A stretch of DNA of 11,383 bases from UBA4823 sp034436035 (GTDB lineage Bacteria; Chloroflexota; Anaerolineae; Anaerolineales; UBA4823). This document shows positions 6,334 to 11,383 of this stretch, piece by piece (position 1 is the first letter of the stretch; each line of letters starts with the position of its first letter). The stretch is taken from positions 1 through 11,383 of the forward strand of contig DAOTVW010000100.1 of assembly GCA_034436035.1 (NCBI GenBank). The letters run 5' to 3'. Below the pieces are notes generated by a model that did not search any database, was not told where the DNA came from, and saw only the letters and a list, made by a program, of their open reading frames with translations. Position numbers and translations under genes: made by a program.

Positions 6334-6399
6334 CTGCGATCCACTTTGACGGTTTTGTGAAATATTTCATTAACGTTATATTAATATCCATTAAACTAC

Positions 6400-6428
6400 T
6401 TGATTTTTTGTTAATATTTTGCTATAGT
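6400..6428 (+). promoter_or_regulatory. Sigma70-type promoter of the universal stress gene
   Basis: TTGATT (6400-6405) and TATAGT (6423-6428) are spaced by 17 nt in an AT-rich stretch. The start would be near 6435-6436, immediately before the structured leader. Confidence 0.7.
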
Positions 6429-6436
6429 ATAGATAG

Positions 6437-6564
6437 AAAAACGCCGGGCCTCACAAGGTCCGTGCCGTGTCAAAACAGAACAAGCTTGTGTGTGCCTGGC
6501 TTATAAACCATCTTGAAAGCCGCAAGGCGAGATGGTCAAAGAATAAGCAGGCACGTTTTGTTTA
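6437..6564 (+). ncRNA. Candidate structured leader RNA of the universal stress gene (class unknown)
   Basis: This fills nearly the whole leader of about 145 nt. Near the 5' end CGGGCCT/AGGTCCG folds into a hairpin with a CACA loop (6446-6462). Further on, GTGCCTGGCTTAT (6492-6504) pairs with ATAAGCAGGCAC (6543-6554), 12 bp with one bulged G. It encloses a second hairpin, ACCATCT/AGATGGT (6507-6536), tipped by GCC-GCAA-GGC with a GNRA loop. The long stem is followed by GTTTTGTTT, so it could act as an attenuator. The 5' end AAAACGCC could instead pair with GGCACGTTTT (6550-6559), disrupting that stem, a two-state arrangement typical of riboswitches. I checked it by eye against the common riboswitch consensus motifs and recognised none. 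Confidence 0.6.
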
Positions 6565-6579
6565 ACAGGAGGTAGGAAT

Positions 6580-7536
6580 ATGTCCACAGGAAAGTTGTTC
6601 GAAAGGAGGTCCCCCATGAACGCACAGGCATATCAACCCCAACCCATAAAACGCGTCACCACTAAACCGCATCACAAGTTTCTCAATATTTTAATTGCTG
6701 ATGATGGCTCACCCGATATCCTTGCAGCCATCGAACTGCTCACTACCCTGCCACTCAGCAATTGCTCCGTGACGGCAATCTCGGTGCTCACGCCCCGTGA
6801 AGGGGATAGCTACGCAGTCCGCCAGGCTTGCCTAGAGCAAACCAGCTCGGTCTTCCAGAAGAAAGGCATTCCCATCACCACCCGCATCGAAGGCGGCGAC
6901 CCAGCTGAAAAAATCCTCGAACACGCCAAACAAATGCAGCCAAGCCTAGTGGTGCTCGGCGCCAACGGGTTACGACACATTTTTGGAGTACCACTTGGCG
7001 GTGTGGTTGAAAAAGTGGTCGAGGAAATCCGTCAACCGGTTTTGATCATGCGCCAACCCTTCCGCGGCCTTAAGCGCATCGGCCTCTTCACAGATGGCTC
7101 CTCCCAAGCCGAATACGCCACCCAGTATCTCGCTGAACTCCCCTTGCCAGACGATGTGGAAGTCCATGCCGTCCATGTAGAAGCCCCCGTTGATTATGAC
7201 ACGTTGGTCACGCAATCCTGGCAGAGTCAGGCTGCCGAAGCTGGAGCAACGATTACAGCAAAAGCACGCAGTGGCGAAGAGATCCTTAACAAAGCCTTGC
7301 TCATCCTGCAAGGACATGAAATCAACACCAAATCCGCACTGTTGAGAGGCGACCCGTGCGATCAAATCAGCCGTTACATGGAAGAGGAACACCTGGACTT
7401 AGCTGTCCTCGGCGCACGCGGTTTCACAAAAGGGAAGAGTTGGGAATTGGGCAGCCTGCCACGCAAACTACTCCATTATTGCCCTTGCGCCACCCTGATC
7501 GTCAAAGACCGCCGTGACTGGTCAAGCCGTAATTAG
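6580..7536 (+). CDS. Tandem universal stress protein (two UspA domains)
   Basis: 318 residues from the ATG at 6580, which has AGGAGG 7 nt upstream. A second in-frame ATG at 6616 has AAGGAGG 6 nt upstream and would give 306 residues; both are credible. Domain 1 (about 34-158) starts FLNILIADDGS and ends VVLGANG...QPVLIMR. Domain 2 (about 164-310) starts KRIGLFTDGS and ends AVLGARG...CPCATLIVKD. Domain 2 has the full ATP-binding motif G-x2-G-x9-G-S (G278, G281, G291, S292). Domain 1 has G127, G130 and G140, but Gly 141 replaces the usual Ser/Thr, so its nucleotide binding may differ. UspA-family proteins are cytosolic and help cells survive starvation and stress. The gene has its own promoter, a structured leader and a terminator, so it is monocistronic and perhaps controlled at the RNA level. 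Confidence 0.93.
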   Translation: MSTGKLFERRSPMNAQAYQPQPIKRVTTKPHHKFLNILIADDGSPDILAAIELLTTLPLSNCSVTAISVLTPREGDSYAVRQACLEQTSSVFQKKGIPITTRIEGGDPAEKILEHAKQMQPSLVVLGANGLRHIFGVPLGGVVEKVVEEIRQPVLIMRQPFRGLKRIGLFTDGSSQAEYATQYLAELPLPDDVEVHAVHVEAPVDYDTLVTQSWQSQAAEAGATITAKARSGEEILNKALLILQGHEINTKSALLRGDPCDQISRYMEEEHLDLAVLGARGFTKGKSWELGSLPRKLLHYCPCATLIVKDRRDWSSRN

Positions 7537-7595
7537 CCCGCTTAACCATAACAGCAGGTGCATAACCGCTTCAAGCGATTGTCGCCAGCCAAATA

Positions 7596-7647
7596 AAACC
7601 CTCGCGAGGCCTCAACGGAATAAAGAAATCCTTGCGAGGGTTTTTTT
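7596..7647 (+). terminator. Intrinsic terminator of the universal stress gene
   Basis: AAACCCTCGC (7596-7605) pairs with GCGAGGGTTT (7634-7643) across a 28-nt loop, ending in a run of seven T. It lies about 60 nt after the stop codon. Confidence 0.85.
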
Positions 7648-7814
7648 AATCCATATAAAGAGAATAAAGAATTGCAAATCCATTCTGCGGTATGAGTTGT
7701 TTAAATGAGACCAGAGTCGAACGAATATTAATCATTCCTCCATAATACAATCCCGCCAATTTATTGTACATTAATGCACAATTCGAGCGCATAAATGGAT
7801 GAAATATGGTAAAC

Positions 7815-7842
7815 TTGTCATTTAGTTTGCTATTATTAAAAT
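7815..7842 (+). promoter_or_regulatory. Probable promoter of ppdK
   Basis: TTGTCA (7815-7820) and TAAAAT (7837-7842) are spaced by 16 nt. This leaves a short leader before GGAGG at 7857-7861 and the ATG at 7868. The rest of 7648-7814 is AT-rich and shows nothing else I can name. Confidence 0.5.
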
Positions 7843-7867
7843 AAATATTATTCCCCGGAGGTTAATC

Positions 7868-10636
7868 ATGACAACAAAGAAATGGGTTTATCTTTTCAAT
7901 GAGGTAGACGAGGTTCAAAAACTATGCGGCGGGGATTGGGATAAAGTGCGTGCATTGCTAGGCGGGAAAGGTTCCGGCCTGGCAGATATGACTCGCGCCG
8001 GCGTCCCGGTTCCGCCCGGATTTACCGTCACCACCGAAGCCTGCAACGCTTATTACGAAGCCGGCGGGAAGTTCCCAGAAGGAATGTGGGATCAGGAAAT
8101 AGCCGCACTGCACAAGGTCGAAGAGCAAACCGGCAAGAAATTCGGCGATCCCGAAAAGCCACTGTTTGTTTCCTGCCGCTCAGGTGCAAAGTTCTCCATG
8201 CCAGGCATGATGGATACCGTCCTGAACATTGGCTTGAACGATGCAACTGCGCAAGGATTGGTAAAACTAACTGGTGATGAGCGCTTTGTCTACGATGCTT
8301 ACCGCCGTTTGATTCAGGGCTTTGGTTCCGTCGTTTTGGGTATCCCCGATGAAGCCTTCGAAGATGCACTGGAAGAATATAAACGCCAGAAAGGTTATAA
8401 GTTGGATACCGACCTGAAAGCGGAGGATTGGAAAGCCATCACCGAACAATTCAAGAAAATTGTCCGGGAACACAAAGGTTTTGATTTCCCTCAAGACCCT
8501 TATGAACAACTCAAAATGGCTACCGAAGCGGTGTTCAAATCCTGGAACGGTAAACGCGCCGTGGATTATCGCAATGCAGCCGGAATACCGCACGACCTGG
8601 GCACCGCGGTTAACATCGTTACCATGGTCTTCGGTAATATGGGCTGGACTTCTGGTACTGGGGTTGCCTTCACCCGCGACCCTGCTACCGGTGAGAAAAA
8701 GATGTATGGCGATTACCTGCTCAATGCCCAGGGCGAGGATGTGGTTGCCGGTATTCGCAACACAGAAAAGATCGATAAATTAGCGGTAGAAATGCCCGAT
8801 GTTTACAAGCAATTTTTGGACATCACCGACAAACTGGAACGCCATTACAAAGAAATGCAGGATGTCGAGTTTACCATTGAAAACGGAAAACTTTGGATGC
8901 TGCAGACTCGCAACGGGAAACGCACCGCCAAAGCGGCAGTCAAGATCGCCGTGGATATGGTAAATGAGGGCTTAATCACCAAAGAAGAAGCAGTTTTACG
9001 CGTTACCCCCGAAAACGTAGACACATTGCTCCATCCGCAATTCGATCCCAAAGCGAAAGAAGCAGCTAAGAAAGAAAATCGGTTATATGCGAAAGGTGTC
9101 AACGCCTCTCCTGGCGCAGCGGTTGGACGGGTGTACTTCGATGCCGATACCGCCGAAAAGAAAGCCAAGGAAGAAGGACAAGATGTCATCATGGTGCGTC
9201 CATTCACCAAACCCGATGATGTCCATGGTATGCTGGCTGCGAAAGGTATCTTAACCAGCGAAGGCGGCGCGACATCTCACGCTGCTGTTGTCGCCCGTCA
9301 ATTTGGTGTACCTTGTGTGGTTGGAGCCTCCTCCATCCGCATCAACTTAGAAAAGCGTTATATGGAAGCCAATGGGCAACGCGTGAACGAAGGAGAATGG
9401 ATCTCCGTCGATGGTACAACTGGGGAAGTATACCTGGGACAAATCCCCACCAGCGCCCCAAGCTTGGAAGAACAAACCGACCTGCTCACCTTGCTCAAGT
9501 GGGCAGATGAAATTTGCGCCACCCCCGGCATTCGAAAAGCACCTGAAGGGTGGCCCACCAGAGGATTGCAGGTTTGGGCGAACGCCGATTACCCCAAAGA
9601 TGCCCGCCGAGCTCGCTCCTACGGCGCGGTCGGAATCGGATTGTGCCGCACAGAGCACATGTTCTTTGAGCCAGAAAGACTGCCCATCGTACAGCGCATG
9701 ATCCTGGCAGAAACTTCTGCAGAACGGACTGCTGCGTTGAACGAGTTATTACCCTCCCAGCGTTCCGATTTCGAAGGCTTGTTTGAGGCAATGGACGGTT
9801 ACCCCGTGATCATCCGCCTGATTGACCCACCGCTGCACGAATTCCTGCCCTCCGAAGAAAGCCTGCTCGAAGAAGTGATCACCATGCGTGTCAAAGGCGA
9901 AACCAAAGGGTTGGCAGAAAAGGAGAAATTACTTGCCAGCGTGAAAGCCATGCACGAAAGCAATCCAATGATGGGTCTGCGGGGCGTCCGCCTGAGCATT
10001 TATATGCCCGAGATTGTGGAAATGCAGGTGCGCGCTATTTTTGAAGCCGCGGCAAACATGACCAAGAAAGGCGTAGTGGTTAAACCCGAAGTGATGATCC
10101 CACTCACCGGCACCGTGAAAGAGCTGGAATGGATCCAACCCCGCCTGGAACGAATTGCCAAGACCGTAATGGAAGAGAAGCAAGTCAAGTTTGAATATAA
10201 ATTTGGCACCATGATCGAAATCCCGCGCGCAGCTATCACTGCTGGTGAAATTGCCAAACTGGCTGAATTCTTCTCCTTTGGCACCAACGACCTCACCCAA
10301 ATGACCTTTGGCTACAGCCGTGATGACGCTGAAAGGAACTTCCTGGTCCTCTATGTTGCAGAAGGAATTCTCCCCAAGAATCCCTTCCAAACTTTGGATC
10401 GAGAAGGCGTTGGCCGTTTGATGAAAATCGCCGTCAACGAAGGGCGTGCCACTCGCCCAAGCCTCGAAGTAGGCATCTGCGGCGAACACGGTGGCGATCC
10501 TGCTTCGATTGAATTCTGTCACCTGGTAGGCAATAACTATGTCTCTTGTTCACCCTTCCGCGTGCCAGTAGCTCGATTAGCGGCCGCCCATGCAGCCTTG
10601 AAATATAGCGGCGTTCAGGTTGCAGAAGATAAATAA
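7868..10636 (+). CDS. ppdK: Pyruvate, phosphate dikinase
   Basis: 922 residues, slightly above the usual 870-900. The enzyme reversibly converts pyruvate, ATP and phosphate to phosphoenolpyruvate, AMP and pyrophosphate in the cytosol, linking glycolysis and gluconeogenesis. The N-terminal nucleotide-binding domain begins WVYLFNEVDE and contains GGKGSGLADM, SCRSGAKFSMPGMMDTVLNIG and GNMGWTSGTGVAFTRDP. The central swivelling domain carries the phosphorylated histidine in GGATSHAAVVAR (H471). The C-terminal PEP/pyruvate barrel has GIGLCRTEHMF, NPMMGLRGVRL, EVMIPLTG, SFGTNDLTQMTFGYSRDD and the catalytic cysteine in VGICGEHGGDP (C871). The Met usual after GG is Ala here. These signatures distinguish it from PEP synthase. 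GGAGG lies 6 nt before the ATG. It is flanked by its own promoter and terminator; no regulatory kinase gene is seen nearby. Confidence 0.98.
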   Translation: MTTKKWVYLFNEVDEVQKLCGGDWDKVRALLGGKGSGLADMTRAGVPVPPGFTVTTEACNAYYEAGGKFPEGMWDQEIAALHKVEEQTGKKFGDPEKPLFVSCRSGAKFSMPGMMDTVLNIGLNDATAQGLVKLTGDERFVYDAYRRLIQGFGSVVLGIPDEAFEDALEEYKRQKGYKLDTDLKAEDWKAITEQFKKIVREHKGFDFPQDPYEQLKMATEAVFKSWNGKRAVDYRNAAGIPHDLGTAVNIVTMVFGNMGWTSGTGVAFTRDPATGEKKMYGDYLLNAQGEDVVAGIRNTEKIDKLAVEMPDVYKQFLDITDKLERHYKEMQDVEFTIENGKLWMLQTRNGKRTAKAAVKIAVDMVNEGLITKEEAVLRVTPENVDTLLHPQFDPKAKEAAKKENRLYAKGVNASPGAAVGRVYFDADTAEKKAKEEGQDVIMVRPFTKPDDVHGMLAAKGILTSEGGATSHAAVVARQFGVPCVVGASSIRINLEKRYMEANGQRVNEGEWISVDGTTGEVYLGQIPTSAPSLEEQTDLLTLLKWADEICATPGIRKAPEGWPTRGLQVWANADYPKDARRARSYGAVGIGLCRTEHMFFEPERLPIVQRMILAETSAERTAALNELLPSQRSDFEGLFEAMDGYPVIIRLIDPPLHEFLPSEESLLEEVITMRVKGETKGLAEKEKLLASVKAMHESNPMMGLRGVRLSIYMPEIVEMQVRAIFEAAANMTKKGVVVKPEVMIPLTGTVKELEWIQPRLERIAKTVMEEKQVKFEYKFGTMIEIPRAAITAGEIAKLAEFFSFGTNDLTQMTFGYSRDDAERNFLVLYVAEGILPKNPFQTLDREGVGRLMKIAVNEGRATRPSLEVGICGEHGGDPASIEFCHLVGNNYVSCSPFRVPVARLAAAHAALKYSGVQVAEDK

Positions 10637-10650
10637 GCATGATTAAATAA

Positions 10651-10686
10651 AAAAGCCCCCGAAAGAAATCTTTCGGGGGTTTTTTT
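10651..10686 (+). terminator. Strong intrinsic terminator of ppdK, probably bidirectional
   Basis: CCCCCGAAAGA pairs perfectly with TCTTTCGGGGG around a 2-nt AA loop, followed by seven T. On the other strand the same stem ends in CTTTTTTATTT, so it may also stop the convergent GerMN-domain transcript. Confidence 0.95.
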
Positions 10687-10714
10687 ATTGATATTAATTA
10701 TTATTCACCCCAGC

Positions 10715-10797
10715 GGTCATTGCGAGTGAGCGTTCTTTGCGACCGAAGCAATCCCCAACCCGGCCGGGAGATGGCTTCGCTTCACTCGCCACGACAG
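10715..10797. repeat. Extragenic imperfect palindrome (REP/MITE-like)
   Basis: The ends GTCATTGCGAGTGAGCG and the reverse complement of CGCTTCACTCGCCACGAC mirror each other. The inner arms CGAAGCAATCCCC and GGGAGATGGCTTCG also pair, around AACCCGGCC. This resembles the widespread GTCATTGCGAGCGAAGCGAAGCAATC palindromes found between genes in many bacterial genomes. It lies between two convergent genes and has no coding capacity. Confidence 0.7.
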
Positions 10798-10882
10798 GCA
10801 CCATTCAGGAAATCATTTCGAAGCATGCCATGAGTGTTGTTTCACAAAATGCTTATGCAATAGAATCTGGTAGTTTCAATAT

Positions 10883-11383
10883 TTATTTAAGATAGTTCTT
10901 TATCCCATCTCCATTGAGCGTGAATTTGGGTGTGCCAACACCAGGGAATTGCCGCACTGTCGCTTGCAACATTGCGTAAATGCGACTGCTATCGCATTTA
11001 TCATCCGATAATTTGATTACACCGCTCAATTCAATATTGACCGTACCGTCCATCATCTCGACGCTGACCACCTGCAATTTGGATTGGTAAAGCGGGTTAT
11101 ACGAACTGCCAAACTCAGCAGTCTTATAGGCGAACAAGGATTGTAAAGCGGTTTTGATATCGGCTTCTACATCGCTGGTGCGGTTTTTCCCAGTCAAGTA
11201 ATATACCAGGCTATCTCCACAGGCTACATTCCCACCGCTCTTCTTCTGAATAAAATAAATGTAGATTGGTTTACCACCGCTGGGTGTAGGAGAAGCAGGT
11301 GGCTGGGTTGGTAACGGTGGTAATGTCGGAAACGGAGTATTGGTCGGCATCGCGGTGGGTGTATCCGTAGGTAATGGCGTTGG
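10883..11383 (-). CDS. GerMN-domain protein with Pro/Thr-rich linker, N-terminus cut by window edge
   Basis: The frame is open from the stop at 10883 to the right edge, giving 166 residues; a Met at 11350 is internal to the linker and not a likely start. The visible N-terminal part, up to PTPSGGK, is a Pro/Thr-rich spacer of the sort that follows a lipobox or transmembrane segment in exported proteins, so the missing start probably holds an export signal. The rest matches the GerMN (sporulation/germination) fold: IYIYFIQKK at the start, a central DIKTALQSLFAYKT helix, VVSVEMMDGTVNIELSGV, then a Cys (DDKCDSS) and ATVRQFPGVGTPKFTLNGDG. Two cysteines (ACGDS and DDKCD) might form a disulfide. GerMN domains occur in many non-sporulating bacteria as envelope modules, so no germination role is implied. 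It is convergent with ppdK. Confidence 0.85.
   Translation of the reverse strand, partial: PTPLPTDTPTAMPTNTPFPTLPPLPTQPPASPTPSGGKPIYIYFIQKKSGGNVACGDSLVYYLTGKNRTSDVEADIKTALQSLFAYKTAEFGSSYNPLYQSKLQVVSVEMMDGTVNIELSGVIKLSDDKCDSSRIYAMLQATVRQFPGVGTPKFTLNGDGIKNYLK

Larger units (their letters stand above)
5651..6399. other. Non-coding repeat-rich intergenic region
   Basis: There is no supported gene between the cyclase stop and the promoter of the universal stress gene. It holds a degenerate palindrome, the tail of a repeat unit, five full and one partial copy of a double-hairpin tandem repeat, and about 65 bp of AT-rich DNA before the promoter. Long frames cross the repeats only because the unit is poor in stop codons. 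The unit length (103-104 bp) is not a constant multiple of three and no ribosome binding sites occur. Confidence 0.8.

Noticed and set aside
5766..6506. Several 60-140 codon frames across the tandem repeats on both strands
   Set aside because: They arise from a repeat unit poor in stop codons. Unit lengths alternate between 103 and 104 bp, so the frame shifts between copies, and there are no ribosome binding sites.
6437..6564. Second GEMM/c-di-GMP, TPP, SAM, ydaO, ZTP or fluoride riboswitch, or a self-cleaving ribozyme
   Set aside because: None of the conserved core motifs of these classes could be found by eye (for example no GCAAAGC block and no CTGATGA hammerhead core). It is left as an unassigned structured leader.
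8028..10522. Many minus-strand frames inside ppdK
   Set aside because: They are shadows of a long, highly conserved coding sequence on the plus strand and have no start signals.
10830..10893. Short plus-strand frame starting at the ATG in GCCATGAGTG
   Set aside because: It is about 21 codons with no ribosome binding site, and it overlaps the end of the convergent GerMN gene.

Overview
The window looks like a chromosomal segment of moderate GC from a free-living bacterium. My best guess is the phylum Chloroflexota, class Anaerolineae. That guess rests on overall character and not on a marker gene: a Pro/Thr-linked GerMN protein, a zinc-ribbon/cyclase/ATPase/TPR signalling protein, a tandem universal stress protein, a cohesin-like secreted protein and many extragenic palindromes. 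No rRNA, tRNA, CRISPR array, transposase or phage gene was seen.

Layout. (1) Positions 1-1960, minus strand: a sigma70-type promoter and a class I cyclic-di-GMP (GEMM-I) riboswitch with an abutting terminator, a leader of about 280 nt, then a cohesin-like protein with a C-terminal membrane anchor, then a secreted right-handed beta-helix protein that runs off the left edge. (2) Positions 1985-3291, minus strand: the ribosomal operon rplU-rpmA-rpmE with a near-consensus promoter, two leader hairpins and a strong terminator. L31 carries an extra C-terminal domain resembling the RNA polymerase alpha-subunit C-terminal domain. (3) Positions 3326-5650, plus strand: a zinc-ribbon, class III adenylate cyclase, AAA-type ATPase, TPR protein. 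(4) Positions 5651-6350: non-coding, with a degenerate palindrome and five full plus one partial copy of a 103-104 bp tandem repeat, each full copy holding two hairpins. (5) Positions 6400-7647, plus strand: promoter, structured leader RNA, tandem universal stress protein and terminator. (6) Positions 7815-10686, plus strand: pyruvate phosphate dikinase with its own promoter and terminator. (7) Positions 10715-11383: an extragenic palindrome, then the C-terminal part of a minus-strand GerMN-domain protein cut by the right edge.

How the genes may work together. Two nucleotide second messengers appear side by side: c-di-GMP, sensed by an RNA in front of surface-protein genes, and cAMP, probably made by the cyclase/ATPase protein. 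A plausible reading is that c-di-GMP controls extracellular or adhesive proteins. The universal stress protein and pyruvate phosphate dikinase fit a stress and energy-status theme, but each has its own promoter and terminator, so they are neighbours and not an operon. The best candidates for something undescribed are the L31/alpha-CTD-like fusion, the structured leader of the universal stress gene, the riboswitch-to-cohesin arrangement and the double-hairpin tandem array.
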